Of a DNA stretch of 64,000 nucleotides, positions 1 through 11,670 are shown one piece after another. Below the pieces are notes generated by a model. That model saw nothing but the letters and a program-made list of their open reading frames with translations. It did not search any database and was not told where the DNA came from. The position numbers were made by a program, and so were the translations under genes. Each line of letters begins with the position of its first letter. Position 1 is the stretch's first letter. The DNA lies in NCBI GenBank assembly GCA_963691705.1, contig OY829539.1, forward strand, positions 18,212,407-18,276,406, read 5' to 3'. This DNA comes from Viola odorata (Eukaryota; Streptophyta; Magnoliopsida; Malpighiales; Violaceae).

Positions 1-429
1 AATCGAAATTAAGGCAAAAATATTCCGTACATTTGTAGGTTACCGAGATTATCGGGATGGTTTTTGTGGGGTAAATTTAGTAAAAAATGTCGTTGTGTGT
101 TGGAGGTTAAAGCAACGTTGGAACGAGTGTGTTTTGACGAGAACGCTCGTCAAAAATGTTATTGTCAAGCGCGTCCCGTCGCTAATTATATAAATAAAAC
201 TTTTACGAACGACTAAATTCATAGATTAGGAGTCCGATTGATATATATATATTTTTATAAACATTAAGCTAATAAAAAAAGTTTTTATTTAAAAAAAAGA
301 CATCGCGCCGCACTAGTAATGCCAACATACTTAGGTATAAAAATGAAGTTACTAGATTTTTCATAAAAGTATATGAAATACTGGAACAAGATCAGTCTAA
401 ATTAATGTTGCCTAGGACACATTAGTTGT
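1..429. other. Unassigned AT-rich sequence
   Basis: I see no open frame, LTR end or recognisable domain here. A short AT dinucleotide run lies near 240-252 and an A-rich stretch near 285-298. It may be host intergenic DNA or decayed repeat. Confidence 0.4.
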
Positions 430-3360
430 AAAAGAAAAGAAATGTTATTAGAATGTATAGTAGAGATTATTGAAAATATTTCTAGTAACTTAGTCTCATA
501 TTTTAGTAACGTTTATATACATTTATAGTAACTTCAATTAAATATTTTAGTAATCTGTCATTATTTTTCTATTTTAAGTGTAAATGACTGATCGCTTATC
601 GGAAGCATCAAAAATAGTTATAAATTACAACCAAAAACCATCCACAAAGGACTTGTAGACAGCGGTAAGAGGATCGTCCGCAGAAATTATGTTGGTGAGA
701 TGTGAATTCTTTTGATGACCGGTTGTGGTGATTTTAAGTCACAATTTTGGGAATTAGTTGTTGGGAAATAAAACTGCAAAACTAAAATAGAATAGGAAAA
801 TGTGTCTTGGCCGGAGTCTTGGCCAAGACAAATGGTCAGGAGTGAAAACAGTTAAAAGAGGGTTCCCGGTAAAAGCATGAGTGAACTATATTTGTTATGA
901 TTCGATCATTGATTCAGTGGTATTTATCTCCTTCTTTCCAGTGTTGCTATAGAATATAAGGATACCTTAGTGTTCTTACTCTCACTTGTCATGGAATACA
1001 AGGACACCTTAGCGTTCCTACTTCCCTTCTATATCAAATTGCCTAGAGGGGCACCCTATTAGATAATCCTAACCAAACAACACCTTGCTGGTTAAAGGGT
1101 TTACTAATTTGGTTGATGAGCTTATATGATCCGTCTATGCATGATCGTAATCATGGGCATAAGGGAAGACAACACCTAACTCAAGCTACCTCCCAGTCGA
1201 GGCCCTAGATTGTCAATCTGGTCTAAGTTGTATTACTTATTTTCTTTAGCCTATCTCAAGTACTAGTTCCCACTTGGTACCTAGCCGATTTTGTGGTATT
1301 CCGTCCTCTTCTAGGTTGACTGAAACTATTCAAGTTTAATATTTAAGACTGATCAGATCTAAACATAGCATGAATGAGTTTAATTAAACCAGAAAATAAA
1401 TAATTGCAAAGATGAAGATTATCAAGAACGAATTAGATCTCACAAATATATAAGAAACATAGCTCTTAAGCTCTTACCGGGAATGAACGATTTAACCGGA
1501 TGAAGAAAACTATTTTATTAATTGTGTAAAACTGAAATGGGGAGGAGATGATGATTTCCAAGGAGTCCTTGTAGCTTAAATAGCTTAGCTACACTCCTAG
1601 TTCTACTTAAACACAACCTCTTTCAAAAGCAGATAAAAGGAGGAGATAATGATCTCCTTTGTCCTACTTAAACATAACCTCTTTCAAAAAGATTTTTTCA
1701 GATAAATCAAATATTATCTATGAGGGAGATTCAATAAGGATTCTTGCTTGGACGTCTGATCTTGATAGAAAATTCCTCAATTCTCATTGTCACCCCAACT
1801 GATGCGATCCTAGCATCACCGCAAACCCTAGTGAGGTTAACACGCACCTACACCGAGCCACAAGTAGCCATTAGGCGAAGGCACGCGAGGGAGAAAGCTA
1901 AGCAGGTTACGAATAGTCAAGTGAGGTTAATCCATGCCCACAGAGTGAAGATGAAGACCATCGCACAGAGAGAACGCGCGTTAGGTCAAGCAACGCGCAT
2001 GGCACATACGCATAGAGCGCACCTAGTGTCCATCAAGACCACAAGAGTCAATCTATCTAAGACTGACTCCGATCCATGTTCTAAAGTAAATACAAGATCA
2101 TTTGGAGTCTTAGGAAGGTCTTGTCCAAGTTTGAGGGCAAACGGACAAGGGAATTTCAAGATGGCATAAGTCAACATTCATGCGCACGCAAGGCATACGC
2201 ATAAGATCAATACGCGACTGACTTGGAGCCAAAGGATAGATCACAAGAGTTTTTCTTGCGACTAGTCTAGGGACTTGAAGATGAGTCTATTGGAGAGTGT
2301 TGGATCAAGTTTGAGCCAAAACGCATGAGCCAAACTCAAGTTGGCTCGAGGGGAGATTATCGTCGCCAAAGCGACTACAATTCAAAACCTACTTAACCAT
2401 GAGTTCGATTTCAAGTTTAGTCAAGATTATGTCAAGGAGGAGACTTTGTACAAATTAGATAGAGTAAATAATTAGATGTTTATTTATTTTATTTAATTAA
2501 TTAAGTTAAAGTTAAGTTAGAGATAGGATTTCTATTCCTAGTCGAATTAGAAGTTGTACTTAGAATAGTTTTGTAATTCTTGTACTTTTTGCACCTATTT
2601 AAAGGCTGCACTTAATCAATGAAAATCAGATCCGAATAGATAAAGCATATTGAGTGTGTGTGAGACTTGTGGATTCTAACCAAGGATATTGTGGACTCAA
2701 TCTCGGGAATTGTGGATTCAATTCTGAAGGTGGCGAGTGGACTCTTGCAAGACTTATCCTTGTGTGTGAACCTCGCTTCGGTGATTGGTGGAAAAAGGTA
2801 GACTCCAACGTTCTTACTTCATCAAGGTGGTTCATGGCCTTTCTAGGTGATTGGCGTGTCTAGGTTGGTGGACTCCTTCCTAGGTTCTTCGGAGAAGACA
2901 GGTGGATTCTTGTCGAGACAAGTGGACTCTTATCGAAACCCTACTCAAATCATTCAACTAGGCGTTGATTAGGTCGGTGGATTCCTTCATAAGCATTATA
3001 AGGTGGGATCTTATGTTATTATTTCGTGCACCAAACCTAACAAAGAACTAAATCATCATTCTACGCACCCTAGGCAACTAGGATCGTATCACCAACTGCC
3101 ATCCTTTTCCTCTCGCTTGCTTTCCGAGTCTCCTACCAAAGTCTGCCTCTCTTGAGACTGTCTTGGCCACCTCCAAGACAGTGACCAAGATAGATTTTGA
3201 AGCTGGCTTCCTCCTTTGCTGTTGTTGTCCTACTTTGTCGTGCCTCCAATCAATTCTACAAAAGTGGGAAGAATTTGGGTTTATCAATTATTTTACTGCC
3301 CAATTTATAAGTTATTTGACAGTAAAAATATCAAAATTTAACGCTCAATCAATGACATAA
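430..3360. repeat. Repeat R, copy 1 (R1), split by a solo LTR
   Basis: This is the first of two tandem copies of a non-coding repeat of about 1.6-1.8 kb. Landmarks shared with copy 2 are the block near 430-560 (3463-3600 in copy 2), the block near 640-740 (3780-3870), the block near 1020-1100 (19448-19530), and the block near 3120-3350 (28615-28955). The solo LTR at 1800-3091 splits it. No coding potential is visible. Read in antisense, parts resemble the untranslated ends of plant Ty3/gypsy elements, but I could not assign a family. Confidence 0.7.
1800..3091 (+). mobile_element. Solo LTR of a gypsy-like element, TSD CCAAC
   Basis: The element begins TGATGCGATCC and ends GGATCGTATCA, so its ends form an imperfect inverted repeat of the TG...CA type. 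It is flanked by the direct repeat CCAAC at 1795-1799 and 3092-3096, and repeat R resumes exactly on the other side. A TATA-like TATTTAAAG lies near 2595. No PBS, polypurine tract or retroviral domain is present, so this is best read as the product of recombination between two LTRs. A 141-codon frame at 1744-2169 starts outside the LTR and I regard it as fortuitous. The orientation is inferred from the TATA-like signal. Confidence 0.85.
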
Positions 3361-3462
3361 GTAGCTAGCGCGAGAACGCGCACACACACACAGATACATG
3401 AAAGGCACAATTGTCCTTATAGGTTGCGGCTGTGGACGTATTAGTTATGCAAAGAGGTTATT
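3361..3462. repeat. CA-rich junction between the two R copies
   Basis: This contains a short CA microsatellite near 3379-3391. The segment from about 3350 to 3420 recurs in diverged form near 3615-3700, including the CA run, a GATACATGA-like motif and GGCACAATT, so a local duplication of about 265 bp happened here. No gene is seen. Confidence 0.5.
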
Positions 3463-4125
3463 TTGTAAAAGCAAATAAATGGTATTAGAATGTATAGTAG
3501 AGGTTACTTAAAATATTTCTAGTAACTTAGACTTGTATTTTAGTAATCTTTCATACATTTCTAGTAACTTTTACTAAATATTTTAGTAACTTGTCATTAT
3601 TTTTCAACTTTAAGTGTCAATGATATAAGTATGTAGCATGAGCACGCACACACGCACACAAATACATGACTGGAAAAAAAATATTATAAAGGCACAATTT
3701 TAGTAACCTATATTTTTTTTTTACTTTGATTTATGATCGTGTGTCGGTAGAGTTAAAAATAAATGTAAAATTACAACTTAAAACCATCCACATGGCACTT
3801 ATAGATAGTAGTAAGAGGATCGTCCTCAGAGACTCTGTTGGTGCAATGTGAATTCCTTGATGACCTATTGAGATGACTTAAAGTCACAGTTTTGGGTTTT
3901 TGGTTGTTTGAAAATGAAATTAGCAAAAGTAAAGTGAAACTAAAAAATGTTTCTTGGCCGGTTTCTTAGCCAAGACAAATGATCAAGAGTGTGAAAATAG
4001 TTATGTGAGGATTCCTAGTAAGAGCATGAATGAGCTATGTTCCTAATGATTTGATCATTGATTTGATTGTACGATCATCCCTACTTTATAGTATTGCTAC
4101 CAAGGGCAAAGGGTACCTTAGGATT
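3463..4125. repeat. Repeat R, copy 2 (R2), first segment
   Basis: This aligns with R1 from about 430. It stops at 4125, where Tat element A is inserted, and continues at 19443. The last five bases, GGATT at 4121-4125, are the left target-site duplication of element A. Confidence 0.7.
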
Positions 4126-4643
4126 TGATAACAATCGAGACAATTTTAGGGGCATTTCCGTCACTACCCCCGCGTCAAAGCCGGACACGGCGGTACCTAT
4201 CGGGTGCCTACCGTGGAAGTTGCCGCCCCTCATCGAGAGAAGAGCCCTGGGATGGTCAACATCAGCGCGGGGGCGTGGTGGGGGGTCTCACGCGTCATCT
4301 GTCCACGCGCACGGCGATATCCCATCCCAGGTCAGCCATGACGTCACTTGGGGTTGCCTGCCATGACGTCACTGGGGGCGTTATCGCTCCTAGATAATGC
4401 CCACACCCTTGGAGGTAACGCTCGCGCCCTGCCTATAAATACCCCACCATTCAATGACAAAAGGTAAGCCTAAGATCGCTACTGGAACCCCTGCCATTTC
4501 GAACAACCATACTAACTTAAGCATCGGAGTGTCTACGCTGGAGCCCCCCCTCCGGCGCTTTGCAGGTACCTCCAACGGTGACTACAATAACTCTGAGTGG
4601 CCATAATCCTCACCCCGATCATCCAAATCTTCGAATCTTATCA
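4126..4643 (+). repeat. 5' LTR of element A
   Basis: It starts TGATAACAAT and ends TCTTATCA, so TGATAA and TTATCA form a 6-bp terminal inverted repeat. A TATA box, TATAAAT, lies at 4434-4440, with the presumed transcription start shortly after it. The same boundaries occur in the 3' LTR and in element B. Confidence 0.92.
4434..4440 (+). promoter_or_regulatory. TATA box of the element A 5' LTR
   Basis: TATAAAT follows GCGCCCTGCC and is conserved in the 3' LTR near 19233-19239 and, on the other strand, in both LTRs of element B. It probably drives the gag-pol transcript. Confidence 0.7.
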
Positions 4644-4646
4644 AAC

Positions 4647-4664
4647 TGGTGCTTTCATTGAGAG
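4647..4664 (+). other. Primer binding site of element A
   Basis: TGGTGCTTTCATTGAGAG begins three bases after the LTR end, the usual place for a tRNA primer site with the TGG that pairs with tRNA CCA. The same site sits three bases from the LTR in element B. I do not assign the tRNA. Confidence 0.65.
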
Positions 4665-4730
4665 CTTTGGTTTATTAAGTGAGCGTCCTTAATAGCCAAG
4701 CTCTATTTTTCTTGGAAGATCGGAACTGTC

Positions 4731-6488
4731 ATGGCTTCTGATTCGGAGTCCACACAACCTCCATCCTCTAGCATTCCCTTTGCGATCCGTAGGAAACTTT
4801 TTCCTTTCACCACTACTGACGATTCTACTACGATGTAGGAAATTACCCGGGAATCTTCAGACCTCTCCTTTAGATCAGTAGGAGGAACGCCTTCCTCCCA
4901 GATGAACATCCCTCTATCTCAGATGGTGGGACCCAGTTTTTCTACTCCTCCTTCGAGAGGATTCATGCTTGACAGGGTAAGCAACCCCCTCGCGAGTGAA
5001 ATATCTACCCTTCGCGCTCGGCTGGATTACTTGACCGAGCTGGCTACGAGGATCACGCCAGATGCTTCTAGGTCGAGTGTTCCTCCCCAGGCTATTTTTA
5101 CATCATCTATTGTCACTGAACGACCCTTATCGCCCTTGCAATACAGAAATGTTCCATTGACCTTGCCCGTGATAGATCCACCAATCAGCCTTGTGCGACT
5201 CGCTCATGGACAAATAGAGCCTTATGTGCCACAAGTGCCGTAAATTCCCGTCTCTCAAGGAGAAAGACGACTTGACGAGTACAGAGATCGTTGGGTTGGT
5301 CGAGGAGAAGAAGTGGATAGAAATCTATCCCCTGAACGTAGTGAGAGATCCAATAGTAGAATATACCGAACCCGCTCGCTAGGGAGCCGCAACCCGTCTC
5401 CACGACGACATCACACTCCAGATCCGCGAAATCGGAGGTGTCATTTGGAAGCGTCTCCCCCTCGCCATACGCGTGAAATCCTTGACGACACCTTAGGTCA
5501 CTCGTTCAGCCATCGTATAAGGCGTCACAGGGTCAGCCGACACGTGAAACTCCCCACAGAGTCCTATGACGGCACCAGAGATCCCATTTCTCACCTTAAC
5601 AAGGTGAAGGACTTTGTACAATTTCAGACCCATAGCGATGCAGCTTTGTGCCAAATATTTGTCATGACATTGTCAGGAGTTGCGCGCCTCTGGTTTGAAG
5701 GTCTCCCTGGCGGATCTATTGACAGCTTCTCGCAGCTGGAATCTAAGTTTCGAAGTCGATTCAGTACCGCGGTCCCCATTAGGAAATCTGCAGCAGCTTT
5801 ATTCGATATACACCGAAAGTCCCAGGAATCTTTGAAGGACTTCCTTAGTCATTTCGACATGGAGATGTCATTAACGTCGGGCGTTACCGTTGATTTCGCT
5901 ATAGAAGCCTTGAAACGGAACTGCCGCTATGGGAAGCTGAGAGACACGTTAATGGTGGACCCCCCGATGACTTTGGACACGTTAAGGCTGAAAGCCCATA
6001 ATTATGCAAGAATGAAAGAAGAAGAAAATAGGGACAGAACCTGAAACACACCACCAGACGCGCCTCAAGTCCCCAACATTCCTATCGCTACCGCCTTTGA
6101 TGACCGCTTTACTGACGATTACTCTCAGTGAAAAGATCACATTCCCAAGACTTCCAATCGGCGAAGAGGCAACTCCTCGAGGGGAAAATCTAGCAACTCC
6201 CCTACTCGGCGATAGGCGAATCCTCATAAAGGATGAATTTACGATCCAGATCTCCCTTCTCTCATTTTGCCTAGAGCGAAAATCTTAGCGATCGTAGAAC
6301 CGCGAAACTTACCCATTCATTACGCATCCCCCGTGAAGCCAGGGGTGGTCATGGGAGGAAGGGAAAACACCTTTTGTAAATTTCACAAAGCTAAGGGACA
6401 CTCCACGGATGTATGCAGAGAATTAAAGCTAGCGATAGAACGTCTAGTGGAGGAAGGTTACCTCAAAGAATTTACCACTAAGGCATGA
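4731..6488 (+). pseudogene. gag: gag of Tat element A (seven in-frame stops counting the terminal TGA)
   Basis: This is the capsid/nucleocapsid precursor that packages element RNA in cytoplasmic particles. The start at 4731 gives the same MASDS opening as element B. An arginine/serine-rich stretch is encoded near 5330-5540. It is followed by a retrotransposon-gag core near 5590-6010, with the WFEGLPGGSI and FRSRFS motifs. A zinc-knuckle-like CKFHKAKGHSTDVC lies near 6376-6420. The frame never shifts, but stops occur at 4836, 5241, 6042, 6129, 6213, 6234 and 6486. Several replace Arg or Gln codons of copy B (CGA to TGA, CAG to TAG). The TGA at 6486 is also present in element B, so it may be an original gag-pol boundary. 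Confidence 0.85.
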
Positions 6489-9400
6489 GAGGAAGCCAGA
6501 AACAATCCTGCGGATAGAGCGACGGATAACAGACAAGCACCCCATCGCGCCCTAGGAAATAACGCCAATCCTACCAGGAGAGGTAGGGACACGCTCATGA
6601 TCGACGAGGATGATATCCCTATCATCAACATCATAGCTGGAGGCGCATCATACCTTGATGAACCCCTGCAGATAATGCCCGCGGCAGGAGATAAGCGTAA
6701 ACGAGAAAGCGCGCTAATAAAAAATAAAGCGATAAGCACTTTGGATCGAATGATATTATCTTTCTCCGAGGAAGATGAGAAAGGCATTATCTTTCCGCAT
6801 AATGACGCATTAGTGGTCACACCCGTTATCGGCAATCACGGAGTCAGAAGAACTCTTGTTGACAACGGTAGTGCGGTGAATTTATTTTCATTGGAGGCTT
6901 ATAACCTCATGAAGTGCCCTGATAGTGAGATGACGCCCTGCAAGAAGCCGATAATTGGAGTAGATGGAGTCCCCATACTAGTGACTGAAGTTACCACCCT
7001 GCCAGTGTATTTTTGGGAGGATACCTCCAAGCGGTCAGAGGAGCTGTTGTTCTTGGTCATGGACTTAACCCTGCCCTATAACGTTATACTTGGGCGACCT
7101 TTCCTCAATCGCTTCGGAGTAGCAGTCTCCCAAAAGCATTTGAGAATGAAATATCCCTCATGGAATGGAGTGGTCTCAATCAAAGGCAATCAAAAATTGG
7201 CGGCTGAGTGTTACCTACTCATGACTCAGAAGAGTTGTGATAGGTACGTGTGCTTAACGGTGGATCCATATGAGCAGAACGACGAGAAACGCACCCAGCC
7301 TGTAGACAAGATGATACCCATGCCAGTCAATGGGATCAATGAAGCAAATTTTCTGGTCAACGAAAAGCTCAGCCTGGAAGAAAACCTCCAACTAGCTCGG
7401 CTGTTGAATAAATATAAAGGAGAGTTCGCATGGAAGCCGACGGATATGCCTGACATCTCAAGAGAAGTGGCAGAACATCGACTCAATGTTGACCCCGGCG
7501 TCAAGCCGGTCCAGCAGAAAGGACGCGCATTTTCTACAGAGAAAGTGTTAGCCGTTGACAAAGAAGTGGCAAAGCTTCTAGATGTAGGCTTTATCCGAGA
7601 AGTCCAATACCCAACCTGGTTAGCTAACCTGGTCCTCGTTCCGAAGCCCAATGGAGATTGGCGCATGTGTATCGATTTCACTAACTTGAATGATGCATGT
7701 CCCAAGGATTGCTACCCGCTCCCTCGAATTGATTAGTTGGTCGATCAGACTGCTGGGTATGCTTATCTAAGCTCGTTAGACGCCAACTCTGGGTACCATC
7801 AAATCCCCATGGCCGTTGAGGATGACGAAAAAACCGCTTTCATCACTCCGAAAGCCACTTATTGCTACACGGCGATGCCGTTTGGGCTGAAGAACACAGG
7901 AGCAACCTTCCAACATATGGCAAACAGAATATTCGAAAAGCAAATTGGAAAGAAGGTGGAGGCCTAAGTTGACGACATACTGGTCAAAAGCCGAAGCTTC
8001 CAGGACCACTTGTTCGACTTGAAAGAAGTCTTTGACATAATGAGGGAATACCAGATGAAACTGAACCCCTGTAAATGCATGTTTGCATTTCAAACGGGTA
8101 AATTTCTGGGCTACGTGGTCAGCCAGAAGGGTATCCAGCCCAATCCCTCAAAAGTCAAGGCTATACAGGACATGATATCTCCTCGAACCGTCAAAGGGGT
8201 ACGAAAGCTAATAGGGCATGTTATCGCCCTTGGACGGTTCATTTCCAAGCAGGGCGAGAGATGCCTCCCCTTTTTCAAGGTCATACGTAAGAAAGCCCCT
8301 TTTGGGTGGACAGCGGAATGCGAAGAAGCATTTACAAGCCTAAAAGCCTATTTATCATCCGATCTAGTGTTGACAAGGCCAGAGCCGGGCGATACCCTAT
8401 GCTTATACCTTGGCGTTGCCGATGAAGTGGTCAGTGCCGTCCTCGTTCGAGACGACAATCACCGGTACCATCCTGTCTACTTCGTAAGTCATGTTTTGAA
8501 AGATGCCAAACTGCGATACGCTCGCATTGAGAAGATATCGTTTGCGCTAATCCAAGCCACGAGGAAAATGGACAGATATTTCCAGGCTTATCCCGTTATT
8601 GTGCTTACTGACCAACCTTTGAAAAGGATATTCAGGAAACCTGAGTCTTCGGGAAGAATGCTAATTTGGGCCATTGAACTTGAGCAATACGGGTTGCGGT
8701 ACAAAAATCGACCCTCCGTGAAAGCCCAAATCCTAGCAGACTTCATAGCTGAGTGTACTTTTACAGAAGACCCGCTGACGGATTTAACCGAGGAGGAAAA
8801 AGAGAGCTTGGATCTCCCATTCCCGGAAACCTACACTGACTTACGGGTCATCCACGTGGATGGAGCCAAGAATCAAGAACTGGCTGGAGCGGGAATCTTC
8901 ATAATCGGGCCGCGTGATGTGCACATACGATACACCATCAGAATATTGCAGCCGTTATCCAATAATGTGGTGGAATATGAGGCGCTATTAGCTGGACTCA
9001 GAATAGGAAGAAGTTTCTCCGATAAAGCTATACACGATATGGGAATGATGGGAGACTTGCGGTTAAAGATCTGCGAAGATTCTAAGTTGATAATAGACCA
9101 AGTCTTGCGGCACTCTCAAGCCAGAGAGCCCATCATGGTGCAATATCTCGCCAAGGTAAAATGTGAGTTGCTGGAAATAAAGAAAAGCGGCATGCGAGTC
9201 AGCTTTGAGCACATCCCTCGAGAGGATAACGCCGAGGCAGACAGCCTCACTAAGCTTGCAGCAAACCCTGAAACGTCCATACCTAAGGACGTATACTATC
9301 AAGAAATATCTGTGCCTTCTTTCATGGAGGAACAAGCGCCGCTTTGCGTTGAAGAAATCGAAAATGACTGGCGAATTCCCGTCATAAAGTACTTAAAACA

Positions 9401-10598
9401 TGATGAGTTACCTGTGGATAATGAGGAGAAGAAGAAGGTGCTGAAACAAGCGGCACGGTGTATGTATTATGACGGGGAATTAGTATGGAGATGTTTTTCT
9501 CACCCAGCCGCCAGGTGCATAACAGAACAAGAGGGTCTTCACACCCTACGTGAAATCCATGAAGGGATTTGCGGCATGCACGCCTTTGGCGGTACTTTAG
9601 CCGCGCAAATATTCAGGTCAGGATATTACTAGCCCACTATTCGCAGAGATTGTCATAACTACGTGCGAACCTGTCAGAAATGTCAGGAATTTTCCAAGAT
9701 TCCGCGACAACCCGCCACAGAAATCTCCAAAATCGTGTCCCCTTGTCCTTTTGTGAAATGGGGAATCGACATCCTGAGCCCATTCCCAAAGGCAAGGTCT
9801 CAACTAAAATTTGTGGTCGTGGCGGTGGATTACTTCACCAAATGGGCAGAAGCGGAAGCGGTGGCCAACATCACAACGGAAAAAATTTGGCGTTTCTTCA
9901 AACATCAAGTTATCATGCGGTTCGGTGTACCCCGTGTGCTAGTTAGCGATAACGGGACGCAATTCACTAGCCGATTCTTTAGAGACTAATGCGCAAAATT
10001 CCAGATCGAGCAAAGATTCTCTTCCGTTGCTCACCCGCAGACCACTAGTCAAGCGGAGGTGACGAACCGAAGTATTCTTAGTGGTATCAAGAAGAACCTG
10101 GAAGGGTCCAAAAAGAAATGGGCAGAAGAACTGTCGTATGTGATGTGGGCGTATCGCATGACCGTTAAAACCAGTACTGGGGAAACACCCTTCGCGTTAG
10201 CGTTCGGTACTGAGGCCGTCACACCGGTGGAAATTGGCACCGTAAGCCTGCGAGTGGCGTACTTCAGGGAGGAACTGAATGAGGAGAGATTGCGAACGAA
10301 CCTCAACGCGTTGCCAGAACTGCAGGAGGAAACCCTTCTGAAAATGCTACACTACAAACAAAAAATGGCGCGATATCACAATAGGCGCGTCAAAGAGCGA
10401 TTGCTGAAAGCAGGCGACCTAGTACTTAGAGACTAATGAGCGGCTGGTCAACGCATGGGAAAACTCAGTCCGAACTGGGACGGGCCATACCACGTTACCC
10501 GCGTCATCGGAAAGGGGGCGTACCGCCTAGAAACACTTGACGGTACTCCCTTACCTAACTCCTAGAACATAGCTCGTTTGAAATTTTTTCCATGCTAG
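6489..10598 (+). pseudogene. pol: pol of Tat element A: protease, RT, RNase H, second RNase H, integrase
   Basis: This is the polyprotein for reverse transcription and integration, in the same frame as gag. Protease shows DNGSA at 6861-6875. RT spans about 7490-8080, but its YVDD box has lost the Tyr to TAA at 7965. A Ty3-type RNase H follows (about 8280-8760); its usual first Asp region reads GVADEVVSAVL, which looks degenerate. A second, archaeal-type RNase H (about 8845-9270) keeps all four acidic landmarks, in HVDGA, EYEALLAGL, EDSKLI and EDNAEAD. Integrase has the HHCC finger (near 9560-9690) and D, D, E in GIDIL, SDNGTQF and QAEVTNR. Stops lie at 7734, 7965, 9630, 9987, 10434 and 10563, with no frameshift. 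Confidence 0.88.
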
Positions 10599-10704
10599 AA
10601 TTTAATAAATCTCTGCACGTTTGCTAACGCCAGCCCTAACCCGTGCTAACGCTCGAATAGAGAATATTCTTGTGTGTTTATGGCTGATTGTGTGCAAATG
10701 ATAA

Positions 10705-11215
10705 AGGGTGCCAGGAGTGAAAAGTCCTATCCTTGTGACGACCGGTCCTGATCAGACAGCACACTAAGACGAGGCACGCCCTGACATACCTAAAACTTAG
10801 TGATTGGGAGTAAAAAGTCCTATCCTTGTGGTAGCCACGCTAACATAGGTGGGCCATTAAGACGAGGCACATCCCAACACCCCCGGGAGTGAAAATTCCT
10901 ATCCTTGTGGTAAACCGGGCTAACATAGACGACCCACTAAGACGAGGCACGTCCAGACATCCCTGGGAGTGAAAAGTCCTATCCTTACGCTGACCGTGCT
11001 CGTGGAGACGGCTCGCTAAGATAAGGCACTCCTAGGGAGATAGTAACTCCATCCCGAAAGTGAAAATCCTATCCTTGTGATAACCGGGCTAATATAGACG
11101 GCTTACTAAGACGAGGCACGATTCCAGGGATGCGAGGTCAACGCTTGGGAGTGAAAAGTCCTATCCTTGTGACGGCCAGTCCTTATCCGACGGCTCACTA
11201 AGATGAGGCACGCCC
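10705..11215. repeat. Array of about six 75-95 bp repeats between pol and the antisense genes
   Basis: Each unit contains GGGAGTGAAAAGTCCTATCC, then CTTGTG, a variable middle with the core CCGGGCTAACATAGACGG, and CACTAAGACGAGGCACG. Units begin near 10711, 10806, 10884, 10964, 11055 and 11147. Element B has the matching array inverted at about 38470-38965. The array lies where the plus-strand pol and the minus-strand aORF4 end towards each other, so a role in 3' end formation or RNA structure is possible. That role is inference only. Confidence 0.85.
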
Positions 11216-11670
11216 CAGGCCGATCGTGGGAATTTGGAAACGCGGAAAGAAATCGCTAAATCCCAGCGGGTAACCAGATGAGGAATCCCTGGTGAAGATG
11301 GCTTGTTGAGAAAGCGATAGAAGCAGCACAGACGACGCCCCGACGCGGACGAGCGATAACTAACGTTCGTTGTTATGTGTTGTTATTTTACAGATGCTTT
11401 ATAGCAATAGTTGGGAGTGAGCAAGGACGCAGTGGAGACAATAAAAGATTGGCGCCTGTGCAGACGATAATGTCGCACAACCTACCGATCGCGAAAGTTC
11501 AGAGAAAAAGAGGTGGGGTGAAGAGATCAAATGCAAAGAAAGATAGCGAATAGAATATATATCTACGGTAACTGTTCAGAAAACCCCCGAAGGGTTACAA
11601 AAAATAAGGCCCCTAAGAGTGAAGAACAAAATGGGCGGCACTCGACCTACAAAAAAGAGTGACAAAAGGT
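11216..11670. other. Spacer between repeat array and aORF4
   Basis: I see no convincing open frame. It is probably the 3' untranslated region of the antisense aORF4 transcript. A diverged counterpart lies at about 37835-38460 in element B. Confidence 0.4.

Noticed and set aside
1744..2169. 141-codon plus-strand frame
   Set aside because: It begins in flanking repeat R and runs into the solo LTR, has no recognisable domain, and overlaps an equally plausible antisense frame.
10705..11215. CRISPR-like array
   Set aside because: Units are 75-95 bp, imperfect throughout, have no unique spacers, and sit in a plant retrotransposon.
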